64,000 bases of DNA from Rhodanobacter sp. AS-Z3 (GCF_029224025.1 NZ_CP119392.1:519001-583000), one strand, 5' to 3'; positions 1 to 16,924 are shown, numbered from the stretch's first letter. A program made the numbers and translations. Notes: generated by a model not told the origin, from the sequence alone.

Positions 1-1801
1 AGCGTTCGAGGAATATGCGCATCGCAACGGCAAGTTGCTGTCGCCGACGGCTGCTGCCGATCGCGCCCTGATCCAGTACACCGAACGTCTGCTGGCCGCA
101 GCGGTGGGTGCGGCCAACGCACGTCGCATCCTGATCAGCGCGTTGTCAGGTCGTGGGCTGGACCTTGCCGAGTCGATGGCGTTGCTGGACGAAGCCTCGC
201 AGGAGTTGCGCTTCAATCGCGACTTGTTGTCGACCACGCTGGAGAACGTCTCACAAGGCATCAGCGTGGTCGATGCGAACATGCATCTGGTCGCGTGGAA
301 TCGGCGCTATCTGGAACTGTTCGACTACCCGGAGGGCCTGGTGCATGTCGGCGTGCCAGTCGCCGAGCTGATCCGCCGGAATGCCGAACTGGGTGAATGT
401 GGCCCGGGCGAAGTGGACGGCCATGTGGTCAGGCGTATCGAGCACATGCGCGCCGGATCATCGCATCTATTCCAGCGCATCCGTCCGGACGGCACGGTGA
501 TCGAGATGCGCGGCCGCGCACTGCCGGGTGGAGGCTACGTCACCACGTATACTGACGTGACTGCCTACAAGAACGCCGAACTGGCGTTGCGCGAAGCCAA
601 TGAAACGCTCGAACTCCGGGTGGAGCAGCGCACTGCCGAACTATCCGAGGCCTTGGTTGCCACCGCGCAGGCGCGGCGCGCGGCGGAGGCAGCAAATATC
701 TCCAAGACACGCTTCGTCGCTGCTGCCAGCCATGACTTGCTGCAGCCGTTGAATGCCGCACGTTTGTTCACCTCGGCGTTGCGCCAGCATCCCGGGTTGG
801 ACGCCGACGCTGGCCAGTTGGCCGAGCGCATTGATGCGTCCTTCCGCGCCGCCGAAGATCTGATCGATGCGTTGCTTGATACCTCGCGCCTGGACACTGG
901 CAGCTATCGCCCCGAGGTAGTGGGCTTTGCGCTGGCTGAGTTGTTCGACTCGCTGACCGCGCAATTCGGCGTGGTGGCGGAACAACGGGGTCTGCGCCTG
1001 CGAGTGGTTCCGACGCGGCTGGCGGTGCGCAGTGACCCGCAATTGTTGCGGCGGATTCTGCAGAACTTTCTATCAAACGCACTGCGCTATACCCACCACG
1101 GCGGCGTGCTGCTGGGCGCGCGCCGGGTCGGTGACGAGGTGCGCATTGAAGTGTGGGATTCGGGCCCTGGCATTGCCGCCGAGCAGCGAGCGTGTATCTT
1201 CGATGAGTTCCAGCGGTTGGAGCAGCCCTCGCCGTGGGGTGAGAAAGGCCTCGGGCTGGGCTTGTCGATCTGCGACCGGCTGGCCGGCATTCTCGGTCAT
1301 CGTCTCGATCTGCAATCGCGCGTGCATCACGGCAGCTGCTTTGCGGTCACCGTATTGCGCAACGAAGCGGTACCGGCACGCGACGGCAGGCCGGCACGCA
1401 ACGGTCCCGACTCACCGTTACCGCTCACCGTGTTGTGCCTGGACAACGATGCATCGATTCTCGAAGGCATGCGCGCGCTGCTTGGACGCTGGGGCGTCGA
1501 CTGCCGTACGGTGTTGGACGTGGCACAGGCTCGAGTGGAATTGGCGCGAGGTGCGATCGATCTGATCCTTGTCGACTACCATCTGGCCGATGATGTTGAT
1601 GGATTGCAGGCGCTGCAGCAGCTGCGCGAGGAGCTCGGCGAGCTGCCACCGGTTGCGATCATTACCGCCGATGGCAGCAGCGAACTGAAGCAACGCGCGC
1701 GTGCGCTCGGCTACCCGGTACTGCAAAAGCCGGTGAAGCCAGCGGCCCTGCGTGCCTTGCTGGCGGCGCCGCTGCGCGGCCAGCAAAGCCAACCCGATTA
1801 G
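1..1801 (+). CDS. crbS: CrbS/MxtR-like hybrid sensor histidine kinase/response regulator, 3' part
   Basis: The reading frame is open to the left edge, so the 5' part is missing. The TTG at 35 is only the first possible in-window start and is probably internal. Residues below count from it. The visible part has a STAC-type linker (about 12-40), a PAS domain (about 60-185), a coiled coil, a HisKA box ASHDLLQPLN with His near 233, a HATPase domain (N-box around NFLSNALRY, G-box DSGPGIA) and a receiver with phospho-acceptor Asp in LVDYH near 514. This architecture matches kinases whose missing N-terminus is a sodium:solute symporter domain (CrbS/MxtR). In Pseudomonas and Vibrio these control acs with a LuxR partner, and such a partner and acs lie at 8181-10921. 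The symporter domain is inferred, not seen. An ErcS'/NahK-type kinase is the alternative name. Confidence 0.8.
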   Translation, partial: AFEEYAHRNGKLLSPTAAADRALIQYTERLLAAAVGAANARRILISALSGRGLDLAESMALLDEASQELRFNRDLLSTTLENVSQGISVVDANMHLVAWNRRYLELFDYPEGLVHVGVPVAELIRRNAELGECGPGEVDGHVVRRIEHMRAGSSHLFQRIRPDGTVIEMRGRALPGGGYVTTYTDVTAYKNAELALREANETLELRVEQRTAELSEALVATAQARRAAEAANISKTRFVAAASHDLLQPLNAARLFTSALRQHPGLDADAGQLAERIDASFRAAEDLIDALLDTSRLDTGSYRPEVVGFALAELFDSLTAQFGVVAEQRGLRLRVVPTRLAVRSDPQLLRRILQNFLSNALRYTHHGGVLLGARRVGDEVRIEVWDSGPGIAAEQRACIFDEFQRLEQPSPWGEKGLGLGLSICDRLAGILGHRLDLQSRVHHGSCFAVTVLRNEAVPARDGRPARNGPDSPLPLTVLCLDNDASILEGMRALLGRWGVDCRTVLDVAQARVELARGAIDLILVDYHLADDVDGLQALQQLREELGELPPVAIITADGSSELKQRARALGYPVLQKPVKPAALRALLAAPLRGQQSQPD

Positions 1802-1816
1802 TGCCAGCCGACCCGT

Positions 1817-3271
1817 TCAGCGTGGCAGGCGGGAGTCGCCCATCAGATATTCGTCCACCGCACGTGCGCATTGCCGGCCCTCGCGGATAGCCCACACCAC
1901 CAGCGATTGTCCGCGGCGCATGTCACCGGCGGCAAACACCTTGTCGACGCTGGTGCGGTAATCCGCTGTGTCGGCCTTGGCGTTGCCACGTGCGTCCTTG
2001 TCCACACCAAACGCATCAAGCACGTGCTGTAGAGGGGAAACGAAGCCCATCGCCAGCAGCACCAGCGTGGCGGGAATCTCGAACTCGCTATCGGCGACTT
2101 CGGTCATCTTGCCGCCAGTCCATTCCAGCCGCACGCAGGTAAGACTGCGCACGTTCCCGTCGCCGTCGTCATTGAAACTTTTGGTGGCCACCGACCAATC
2201 GCGCTGGCAACCTTCTTCGTGTGAGCTGGACGTGCGCAGGCGAATCGGCCAGTACGGCCACACCATCGGCTTGTTCTCCTGTGCCGGCGGCTGCGGCAGC
2301 AATTCGAACTGGGTTACCGACGCCGCGCCGTGGCGATTGGAGGTGCCCACACAATCGGAGCCGGTATCGCCGCCGCCAATCACCACCACGTTCTTAGCGG
2401 TGGCGAGGAGCTGCCGGTCGAGTCGATCACCGGCCACTACCTTGTTTTGCTGTGGCAGGAAGTCCATGGCGAAATGGACGCCTTTCAGTTCGCGTCCCGG
2501 TACCGGCAGATCGCGCGGCGCTTCAGCACCGCCGGCGATTACCACCGCGTCGAAGTCCTGCTGCAACTGCTCCGGCGTGATCGTCTCGACCTTGCCATAC
2601 GCCGAAGCGGCGTTCGCATCGCCCACAAACACACTGGTGCGAAACTGCACGCCCTCGCCACGCAATTGTTCGACGCGGCGATCGATCAGCATCTTGTCCA
2701 GCTTGAAATCCGGGATGCCGTAGCGCAACAGTCCCCCGATGCGGTCATTCTTTTCGAACACGGTTACCGCATGTCCTGCGCGCGCCAGTTGCTGCGCGGC
2801 AGCCAGACCGGCCGGCCCGGAGCCCACGATCGCCACCGTCTTGCCGGTCGCCTGCGCGGGCGGCTGCGGCGTGACCCAGCCTTCTTCCCAGCCCTTGTCG
2901 ATGATCTTGTGCTCGATCGACTTGATGCCCACCGCATCGCTGTTGATGTTCAGCGTGCACGCCGATTCGCAGGGCGCGGGACAAATGCGTCCGGTGAACT
3001 CGGGGAAGTTGTTGGTCGACTGCAACACATCGAGCGCACGCTTCCAGTCCTGCTGGTACACCAGTTCGTTGAAGTCCGGAATGATGTTGTTGACCGGACA
3101 GCCGTTGTGGCAAAACGGAATGCCGCAATCCATGCAACGCGCCGCCTGCGTCACCGCGTCGGCATCGCTGAGCTGACGAGTGAATTCGCGGTAGTGCTTC
3201 TTGCGCTGGGTTGGCGCCTCGCTGGTTTCGCTGAGGCGTGGATAGTCGAGAAAGCCGGTGATCTTGCCCAT
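1817..3271 (-). CDS. gltD: Glutamate synthase small subunit
   Basis: NADPH-dependent beta subunit of glutamate synthase (GOGAT), 484 aa, the usual length. It passes electrons from NADPH through FAD and Fe-S clusters to GltB for conversion of glutamine plus 2-oxoglutarate to two glutamates in the cytoplasm. The N-terminal Fe-S region has [14 protein letters not shown] near residue 47 and [10 protein letters not shown] near residue 97. A Rossmann FAD-binding motif [13 protein letters not shown] lies near 150 and a second, NAD(P)-binding glycine motif GGGDTGSD near 300. It starts 16 bp after the gltB stop on the same strand, so gltBD is an operon. Its 3' end faces the kinase gene across only 15 bp. 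Confidence 0.97.
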   Translation of the reverse strand: MGKITGFLDYPRLSETSEAPTQRKKHYREFTRQLSDADAVTQAARCMDCGIPFCHNGCPVNNIIPDFNELVYQQDWKRALDVLQSTNNFPEFTGRICPAPCESACTLNINSDAVGIKSIEHKIIDKGWEEGWVTPQPPAQATGKTVAIVGSGPAGLAAAQQLARAGHAVTVFEKNDRIGGLLRYGIPDFKLDKMLIDRRVEQLRGEGVQFRTSVFVGDANAASAYGKVETITPEQLQQDFDAVVIAGGAEAPRDLPVPGRELKGVHFAMDFLPQQNKVVAGDRLDRQLLATAKNVVVIGGGDTGSDCVGTSNRHGAASVTQFELLPQPPAQENKPMVWPYWPIRLRTSSSHEEGCQRDWSVATKSFNDDGDGNVRSLTCVRLEWTGGKMTEVADSEFEIPATLVLLAMGFVSPLQHVLDAFGVDKDARGNAKADTADYRTSVDKVFAAGDMRRGQSLVVWAIREGRQCARAVDEYLMGDSRLPR

Positions 3272-3287
3272 CTGTTTTCTCCTGGCC

Positions 3288-7991
<4,704 letters not shown>

Positions 7992-8023
7992 TGACACCCC
8001 TCCACGAGCATGGTTTGCTATCG

Positions 8024-8051
8024 ACTATAGTGCGATGCAACAAAAGCGCAA
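8024..8051 (-). promoter_or_regulatory. Candidate sigma-70 promoter of gltBD
   Basis: Read on the minus strand, TTGCGC (8051-8046) and TATAGT (8029-8024) are separated by 16 bp and lie about 35-60 bp upstream of the gltB start. Both hexamers are close to the consensus. No NtrC or sigma-54 signature is visible here, unlike glnA and glnK. Assigned by eye only. Confidence 0.45.
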
Positions 8052-8180
8052 GGGATATTTGCGCAATTGGACGTCTATAGGGATGGACGGCCAATTGGTA
8101 TGGTCGTTGAATTGCTGCAGATGGATGGAAGTTCGGCTTCGTGTGCTGCAACGGCGGGCCGTTGGGCCGTGTCGGGCAGG

Positions 8181-8852
8181 TCAGTTCTCGGTCGACGGCA
8201 GCACTGGTATGGCTTCCTGATCCACGGCCAGCTGGCTGGCCGCAAGCGCGACCTGGGTGCGGTTGTTGACTCCGAGCTTGCGCATGATCGCAGTCATGTG
8301 TGCCTTGATGGTCGCCTCGGAAACGCTCAGTTCCCACGCGATCTGCTTGTTCAGCAGGCCCTCGGCGATCATCGTCATCACGCGAAATTGTTGTTGGGTG
8401 AGCGTGGCGATCCGGGCGGCAGCGGCGGCTTCGTCCGGCTTCAGCGCATCGGAGCCGCCGAGTAGCGTTTGCGGCAGCCAGACATCACCGTCGAGCACGC
8501 TGTGGATCGCCGCCACGATGTCCTCGCCTGCGGTGGATTTGGGCACATACGCTGAAGCGCCATGTGCCAGTGCCCGCCGAGCCACCTGGGCTTCCTCATG
8601 GCCGGACACCACCATGATCGGCAGGCCCGGATAGTGTCCGCGAATATGGACCAGCGCCGAATAGCCCCGGGCGCCGGGCATGTGCAGATCGAGCAGCAGC
8701 AGTTCGGCCTCGGGGAATTGTTCGATCAAGGCGAGCAGTGCATGCACGCTGTCCGCACCGTGCACGCGTGCCTGCGGCACCGCTGTCAGCACGGCGCGTG
8801 TCAGCGCGTCGCGGAACAGTGGGTGGTCATCGGCGATCAGGATGTCGGGCAT
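8181..8852 (-). CDS. crbR: LuxR/NarL-family response regulator, CrbR/ErdR-like
   Basis: A 223-aa regulator with an N-terminal receiver (acidic pocket ADDHP, phospho-acceptor Asp55 in LLLLDLHMP, switch Lys in YVPKS) and a C-terminal LuxR helix-turn-helix (LTQQQFRVMTMIAEGL to the VNNRTQVA recognition region). The ATG at 8852 is chosen because the receiver begins immediately; a longer upstream frame runs into low-complexity repeats. It lies downstream of acs on the same strand and 6 kb from the SSS-type hybrid kinase. The CrbS/CrbR (MxtR/ErdR) pair activates acs in other proteobacteria, so this is its probable partner. The assignment rests on domain type plus neighbourhood; a generic NarL-family regulator is the fallback. 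Confidence 0.8.
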   Translation of the reverse strand: MPDILIADDHPLFRDALTRAVLTAVPQARVHGADSVHALLALIEQFPEAELLLLDLHMPGARGYSALVHIRGHYPGLPIMVVSGHEEAQVARRALAHGASAYVPKSTAGEDIVAAIHSVLDGDVWLPQTLLGGSDALKPDEAAAAARIATLTQQQFRVMTMIAEGLLNKQIAWELSVSEATIKAHMTAIMRKLGVNNRTQVALAASQLAVDQEAIPVLPSTEN

Positions 8853-8872
8853 GGCGATCCGGCGCGGAGAGT

Positions 8873-8974
8873 GGGGAACGGGGAACGTGTAACAAAAGCG
8901 ATGCGTGCCGCGCCGGTTGTGGCAGCGCTGTTTGCCCCGGTTCCCCGTTCCCCGTTCCCCATTCCCCATTCCCC
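8873..8974. repeat. Heptameric GGGGAAY repeats in inverted arrangement
   Basis: Two copies of GGGGAAC (8873-8886) face five tandem heptads of GTTCCCC/ATTCCCC (8940-8974) across about 53 bp in the acs-crbR gap. In acs-to-crbR RNA the arms can pair as a stem of about 15 bp (GGGGAACGGGGAACG with its complement). A shorter array of the same unit occurs at 38505-38526. Similar GGGAATGGGGAAT arrays are frequent in Xanthomonadales intergenic DNA; the function is unknown, and RNA stabilisation or attenuation of crbR is possible. Confidence 0.75.
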
Positions 8975-8980
8975 TGTTTT

Positions 8981-10921
<1,941 letters not shown>

Positions 10922-11043
10922 GACGGGCTCCTGCAAATGTTGTCGCGGCGGGCGACGGAATTCTCGCGACAGGCGTCAGCGCCTGATCAAGCGCGAATTT
11001 TGAGTGTAGCCCGATCAAGAGAACGGTAGCGGCGTCAGCCATG

Positions 11044-11069
11044 TTCGACTTTGGTCGAATCTCGACCAA
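11044..11069. promoter_or_regulatory. Composite TCGACC dyad between acs and porin
   Basis: Three alternating half-sites form two overlapping inverted repeats: TTCGAC-TTTG-GTCGAA (11044-11059) and TTGGTCGA-ATC-TCGACCAA (11051-11069). The second is a perfect 8-bp dyad. It sits about 45-60 bp upstream of the candidate acs -10 element and about 70 bp before the porin start, where a shared activator of both divergent units would bind. CrbR is the obvious candidate, by inference. Confidence 0.55.
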
Positions 11070-11137
11070 TGGCGAATAGCCGCGCGCATTGCAGCATGCG
11101 CATGCTCGACCTGTCATCGACGCGGGGAGACGCACGC

Positions 11138-12505
11138 ATGAAAACGCGACACACCAACCGCGGTACCGCGCTTGCCCTGAGCATTGCCTGCGCGCTGATG
11201 CTTCCACTCACCGGCCATGCGCAAAGTGATACGCGGGAGCAGCAGCTCGAGCAGCGCGTGGCGCAACTTGAGCAGCAATTGAACGAGCTCAAGGCGATGG
11301 TGCAGGCGCAGAAGCCGGCGCCCGCTCCGTTGCCGCAGGTCGTCGCCACTCCCGCACCGGTGACGCCGATATTCAGCAGCGCACCCGGCGTATCCGTGGC
11401 CTTGCACGGTTTCATCAGCGCCAGCGCCTTCAGTCAGGACAAAAGCTTCTCCTACGGCAACGGCCAGAATGCGTCGTATCCAACACCCGGCTCCAAGGGC
11501 TCACTCAGTGGCGTCGACGTGCGCAACACCCGCTTCTGGCTCGATTTCAAAGGGGCGCAGTTTGCCGGCAACTGGACCGGCGGCGGCCGTATCGAGATGG
11601 ACTTCTTTGGCGGCTTCAACGGCACCGGCGCCTATAGCCAGCAACAGCCGACGCCGCGTCTGCGCCAGGCCTATATGGAACTGACCAACGCCGAGAGCGG
11701 CACCACGGTGCGCATCGGCGAGCAGTGGGACCTGATGTTTCCGATCGACAACTCGGCCACCTCGCTGGCGCATATCGCTTTTCCGCTGGGCTACGGCTCG
11801 GGCGTGATCGGCTGGCGCTTCCCTGGACTGGTGGTCATGCAGGACCTCAATCACGGCAGCACTGGCGCGCAGTGGCGACTGGACGTGGGCGTGTTCGAAG
11901 GCAGCTGGAGCGGCCCGGGCAACAACCTCAACTACCTGACTGCCGGCAGCGCGGGCGTCCGCCCGCAGCTTGAGGCACGCCTGCATGTGCAGGACAAGAA
12001 CTGGCTGGCATATTTCTCCGCGCATTACAGCCAGGTTGATTTGCGCGGCGTAGGCGGCAGTGCAGCCACGCCGGTGAAGTCCGCAGTCACCAGCGCGGGT
12101 TACGAAGTCGGTGCGCAGTGGAAGCCCGGACCGTGGACCTTCAAAGGCGTGGCCTATACGGGCAAGGGCCTCGGGCAGATCTTTGGTGCCATGTCGCAAT
12201 TCGGCGACATCCAGGAAACCGGCGGCTACGCACAGGCAGGTTACCGCTTCACGCCGAACTGGAGCTTGTATGTCCTCCACGCCTGGAACAAGCCGGACAA
12301 GAACGACGTGGTCGACTGGCTCGGCAACGGCGCGACCGGTCTGCTGCGCAATAGCCAGACCGCGTTGAGCCTGCAATACGCCGCGGGTTCCTACGAACTG
12401 GGCATCGAGTGGCTGCGCGACACACTCGACTCGACCAGCAACGGGATTGATCGCAAAAGTACCACCGGTAGTCAGCTAAGCATCAGCGCGCTTTACCACT
12501 TCTGA
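11138..12505 (+). CDS. DcaP-like outer-membrane porin
   Basis: A 455-aa outer-membrane protein. The ATG at 11138 (GGGGAGA ribosome site, 7 nt) gives a clean signal peptide ending near LTGHAQ. A short coiled coil follows (EQQLEQRVAQLEQQLNELK), then a Pro/Ala linker and a beta-barrel domain that ends in aromatic residues (ISALYHF), as outer-membrane barrels do. A coiled coil ahead of a barrel is the arrangement of DcaP-type trimeric porins, which pass small dicarboxylates and other organic anions. It diverges from acs and precedes a SatP transporter by 54 bp, so passage of acetate or similar acids across the outer membrane is a reasonable inference. Confidence 0.8.
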   Translation: MKTRHTNRGTALALSIACALMLPLTGHAQSDTREQQLEQRVAQLEQQLNELKAMVQAQKPAPAPLPQVVATPAPVTPIFSSAPGVSVALHGFISASAFSQDKSFSYGNGQNASYPTPGSKGSLSGVDVRNTRFWLDFKGAQFAGNWTGGGRIEMDFFGGFNGTGAYSQQQPTPRLRQAYMELTNAESGTTVRIGEQWDLMFPIDNSATSLAHIAFPLGYGSGVIGWRFPGLVVMQDLNHGSTGAQWRLDVGVFEGSWSGPGNNLNYLTAGSAGVRPQLEARLHVQDKNWLAYFSAHYSQVDLRGVGGSAATPVKSAVTSAGYEVGAQWKPGPWTFKGVAYTGKGLGQIFGAMSQFGDIQETGGYAQAGYRFTPNWSLYVLHAWNKPDKNDVVDWLGNGATGLLRNSQTALSLQYAAGSYELGIEWLRDTLDSTSNGIDRKSTTGSQLSISALYHF

Positions 12506-12559
12506 TCCAGCACGTCGCCATACATCCGGTCGGAATCATTCACCACGGGAGATTTGCCC

Positions 12560-13138
12560 ATGAGCAACGTCGAAACACAGCCGAAATTTGCCAATCCGGC
12601 ACCGCTGGGGCTGGCGGGGTTTGCCCTGACTACGTGGTTACTCAGCATGATCAACGCCGGCTGGTTCAGCGGTGACGCCATGAATATGGTGCTGGCCGTC
12701 GCCATGGCCTACGGCGGAACCGTGCAGATGATTGCCGGCGTGATGGAATTGCCGCGCGGCAACACGTTTGGCAGCACGGCTTTCCTGAGCTACGGCGCCT
12801 TCTGGTGGTCGTTTGCGTTGTTTGTACTGTTCCTGCACGACAAGGTACCGCCCGCCTTTGTTGGCTGGTATCTGTGCTTGTGGGGCGTGTTCACGTTCTA
12901 CATGTGGCTGGCTACGTGGCGTTCCCCGCGCGCATTGCAGTGGGTATTCCTGGTGTTGTGGATCACCTTCTTCCTTTTGGCGGCGGGTGAATGGACCGGC
13001 ATGGCGGCACTGCGTGTCGCCGGTGGCTACGCCGGCTTGCTCACCGCGGTGCTGGCGTTCTACCTGTCGGCTGCCGAAGTGATCAACGAATCACGGCAGC
13101 GCACGGTGCTGCCGGTGGGCGCGCCACGCGGTACGTAA
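12560..13138 (+). CDS. satP: Acetate transporter of the SatP/AceTr (GPR1/FUN34/YaaH) family
   Basis: An inner-membrane protein of 192 aa with about six hydrophobic helices. Near residue 13 it carries NPAPLGLAGFALTTW, the family signature, and it is the usual family length. The start is ATG 12560 with GGGAG 8 nt upstream; an in-frame TTG at 12554 is not favoured. SatP proteins carry acetate and succinate across the cytoplasmic membrane. It lies just after the porin and opposite acs, giving outer-membrane entry, inner-membrane entry and activation in one locus. A bidirectional terminator follows. Confidence 0.93.
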   Translation: MSNVETQPKFANPAPLGLAGFALTTWLLSMINAGWFSGDAMNMVLAVAMAYGGTVQMIAGVMELPRGNTFGSTAFLSYGAFWWSFALFVLFLHDKVPPAFVGWYLCLWGVFTFYMWLATWRSPRALQWVFLVLWITFFLLAAGEWTGMAALRVAGGYAGLLTAVLAFYLSAAEVINESRQRTVLPVGAPRGT

Positions 13139-13182
13139 AGGCATGGGTTTGCGTACGTGATCCGTGCGTGTCGACAGGACAC

Positions 13183-13217
13183 AAAAAAACGCAGCGGCGT
13201 GAGCCGCTGCGTTTTTG
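13183..13217. terminator. Bidirectional rho-independent terminator
   Basis: A 9-bp GC stem CGCAGCGGC/GCCGCTGCG with GTGA loop is flanked by an A-run and a T-run, which extend the pairing. It ends satP on the plus strand and the GlsB-like gene on the minus strand. Confidence 0.93.
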
Positions 13218-13235
13218 TCTGGCAACGCGTAAGCG

Positions 13236-13496
13236 TCAGGCGCGTCTGATCAAGCCGATCAGCACCAGCAGCACCACGGCACCAATCATCGCGTAGACGA
13301 TGCTGGTGACGATCGGACTACCCAGGTTGAAGCCGACCCCGAGCACCGGCAACAGCCAGCCGGCGAGAAACGCGCCGATGATGCCGACAACGATATTGCC
13401 GAGCAGGCCAAAACCAAATCCGCGAACGATCAGCCCGGCCAGCCAGCCGGCGATCGCGCCTATCAATAGAAAAATGAGCAGGCCGGTAGCAGTCAT
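13236..13496 (-). CDS. GlsB/YeaQ/YmgE-family small membrane protein
   Basis: An 86-aa, very hydrophobic protein of the transglycosylase-associated (GlsB/YeaQ/YmgE) family. It has three membrane segments with the family pattern of glycine-rich helices (GAIAGWLAGLIVRGFGFGLLGN). The ATG at 13496 follows AGGAG by 6 nt; a longer upstream frame adds an unrelated, charged extension and is rejected. Family members are linked to general stress responses but their biochemical role is not settled. It is single-gene and convergent with satP across a shared terminator. Confidence 0.9.
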   Translation of the reverse strand: MTATGLLIFLLIGAIAGWLAGLIVRGFGFGLLGNIVVGIIGAFLAGWLLPVLGVGFNLGSPIVTSIVYAMIGAVVLLVLIGLIRRA

Positions 13497-13653
13497 CACG
13501 AACTCCTGGCAGGGTCGGAACAGCGGAAAGATGACGCGATGATTCGCGCCAAGCCAAGCAAGCCTCAACGAAACTCTGTGCAGGGATTGTGACGCCGGCG
13601 CGCTCGGCTATGCTGGCAGCGACCCTCAAGCGGCACGGACGACAGGAATGCCC

Positions 13654-15330
<1,677 letters not shown>

Positions 15331-15347
15331 GCGACCCGGCTGGCTGC

Positions 15348-15581
15348 TTACGACTGGCCGTGCTTGAGCGGCGGCTTGCCCTCGCGCAGACGTTTGAGAT
15401 CGTATTCCGACAGTGTGTCTTCGCGTGCGTTGCCGTCGATGCGCGCCTGCACGAAAGCCAGCACGCAGGCGAACACGCCAAGCAGGCCGACCAACATCCA
15501 GAAACCCCACGCACCGGCACTGTGGCGGGTGAAACACAGCACGAAAGCGAACACGGTGGAGGCGAGCAGCAACCAGCGCAT
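15348..15581 (-). CDS. Small two-helix membrane protein, unknown function
   Basis: A 77-aa protein with two hydrophobic stretches (about 2-20 and 29-48), then a charged cytoplasmic-type tail containing DTLSEYDLKRLREG. The ATG at 15581 has GGAG 7 nt upstream. Its stop lies 17 bp from the acyl-CoA synthetase stop, convergently. I do not recognise the family. The tail resembles the short Ser/Tyr/Lys-rich tails of small inner-membrane proteins but no motif assigns a function. Confidence 0.6.
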   Translation of the reverse strand: MRWLLLASTVFAFVLCFTRHSAGAWGFWMLVGLLGVFACVLAFVQARIDGNAREDTLSEYDLKRLREGKPPLKHGQS

Positions 15582-16225
15582 GGGCAGGCTCCGGCGAGTG
15601 GGATGAGCGTCGCCAGATGGCGACCGGACGAGCAGATGATAGCGCTGCGGATGCCTGCATGGCGCGCAGCCGATCACGTTGTGGCGTGGTGTCGACAGGT
15701 CCGAGATCCGGAGGCCCGATGCGCTGCAGATGGGCATCTCGCCTTTCGCCGATCCCTCCGTTGCAAGCGTCGCTATGTGGCTGCACAAGGGACGCGGCGC
15801 GGCGTCGAACCCCGAAGCCCGTTCCGAACCCCTTCGCCACAGCGTGCCCAACACGTGATGTGTTGACCCAACAGATGCATGGCGACGGTGACGAGGACAG
15901 CGGCCTCGTCAGTCGCCCGCCTGGGCCTTGCGTGTTTGCCGACCGGTAGCGCTGTCGCCTTGAACTGGCCTGCAGCAAGCAAGTTTTGGCGCACGTTCGT
16001 CAGTTGCAATCGGAGACCTTGCGTTTGGTACCACCGCGCCAAGCTTCGTCACCGGACGAGTTGTTCTGAGGTGGGCCGATCGTTTCCACCGCGGACTTCG
16101 TTAACTCCGCGTGGATCATTGGGGTTGCTGCGCGCACTCCAAGTTCACTCCGCACGCGGCAAGGTGTCTGCACCCCAACAGCACGGCAGCCGAAACTTGC
16201 CGTGCGTTTCCCCCAAGGAGATTCC
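15582..16225. other. Gene-poor stretch, nothing recognised
   Basis: About 640 bases with no convincing gene on either strand. Short open frames here lack ribosome sites and typical codon use. Composition is mixed, with a less GC-biased part from about 15950 to 16150. That may be the remains of a decayed gene, but I cannot identify one. Confidence 0.5.
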
Positions 16226-16564
16226 ATGACTACTGCACCCCGCTTTCTTTCTTCGTCCACGCTGTCCGGCGATGCCATCAAGAACCCGCAGGGCGACTCG
16301 CTGGGCGATCTGAAGGACATCATGATCGACACCTCGACCGGCAAGGTGGCCTACGCCGTGTTGTCGTTCGGTGGCGTTCTTGGCATGGGCGACAAGCTGT
16401 TTGCCGTGCCGTGGGAATCACTGGCCGTTGATGGCGAAAACAAGTGCCTGATACTCAACGTCAGCAAGGATCGCCTGAAGGATGCCCCGGGCTTTGACAA
16501 GGACCATTGGCCGAACTTCGCCGATCCGAGCTTCGCCGACCAGCTGCGCGGCTACTACCGCTAA
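16226..16564 (+). CDS. PRC-barrel domain protein
   Basis: A soluble protein of 112 aa whose whole length matches one PRC-barrel domain (GDAIKNPQGDSLGDLKDIMID followed by the beta-strand run VAYAVLSFGG and FAVPWESL). The ATG at 16226 follows AAGGAG at 5 nt. PRC-barrel proteins are small beta-barrels found in RimM and photosynthetic reaction centres; stand-alone versions are often stress-induced and have no defined reaction. It is followed by two hairpins and a tiny membrane-protein gene, with which it may form a stress-response unit. Confidence 0.88.
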   Translation: MTTAPRFLSSSTLSGDAIKNPQGDSLGDLKDIMIDTSTGKVAYAVLSFGGVLGMGDKLFAVPWESLAVDGENKCLILNVSKDRLKDAPGFDKDHWPNFADPSFADQLRGYYR

Positions 16565-16569
16565 GCCAT

Positions 16570-16592
16570 GGCTGGCGTCCCTGACGCCAGCC
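16570..16592 (+). terminator. Hairpin after the PRC-barrel gene
   Basis: A perfect 10-bp stem GGCTGGCGTC/GACGCCAGCC with a 3-nt loop lies 6 bp after the stop. It has no T-run, so it is either a weak terminator or an RNA 3'-end stabiliser. Confidence 0.5.
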
Positions 16593-16635
16593 TTCACGGG
16601 CCGATGAGTACTGATCGGTTGAAATGTGCACTCCC

Positions 16636-16662
16636 GTCGACGCGCCGTAACGGCGCGTCGAC
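16636..16662. promoter_or_regulatory. 12-bp perfect palindrome before a small membrane-protein gene
   Basis: GTCGACGCGCCG and CGGCGCGTCGAC are separated by TAA, ending 18 bp before the ATG at 16681. It could be an operator or an mRNA hairpin next to the ribosome site AGGAG (at about 16670). It could also serve as a terminator for the upstream gene, since TTT follows. Confidence 0.5.
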
Positions 16663-16680
16663 TTTGCACAGGAGCCTTCC

Positions 16681-16857
16681 ATGTCCTCATTCGCGATATA
16701 CCTGATTGGCATGATCATCATTATCGGCGGGCTGGTCTACGTCGCTGTGATGATGCATGTACCGAACCAATGGATTGTTGCCGGAGCGGTGGTGTTGCTT
16801 GGTGCCGGTATCCTCGGCGCAGTAACCAAAACCCGTCGCAAAGATCCGCCCGAGTAA
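16681..16857 (+). CDS. 58-residue membrane protein, unknown function
   Basis: A small gene with a strong ribosome site (AGGAG, 6 nt) and an ATG at 16681. It encodes two hydrophobic helices (about residues 4-24 and 31-48) and ends in a short basic/acidic tail, KTRRKDPPE. A rho-independent terminator follows 33 bp after the stop, which supports it being a real transcribed gene. I do not recognise the family. Its position after the PRC-barrel gene suggests a stress-related small membrane protein, by inference only. Confidence 0.7.
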   Translation: MSSFAIYLIGMIIIIGGLVYVAVMMHVPNQWIVAGAVVLLGAGILGAVTKTRRKDPPE

Positions 16858-16890
16858 TCGCGTGTAACGATCAACTCGAGTGCATGGATA

Positions 16891-16924
16891 AACCCATGGG
16901 GTCGGAATATCCCCTTGGGTTTTC
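16891..16924 (+). terminator. Rho-independent terminator
   Basis: An 11-bp stem AACCCATGGGG/CCCCTTGGGTT with one mismatch has a 9-nt loop and is followed by TTT. It ends the small membrane-protein gene and lies 14 bp from the convergent UbiB-like gene. Confidence 0.8.

Noticed and set aside
8019..8035. TCGACTATAGTGCGA as another copy of the acs operator
   Set aside because: It needs an inserted base to be symmetrical and overlaps the gltB -10 element; probably chance.
16000..16130. Minus-strand frame as a decayed transposase end
   Set aside because: Reads ETIGPPQNNSSGDEAW, which I cannot match to any family; no inverted repeats found.
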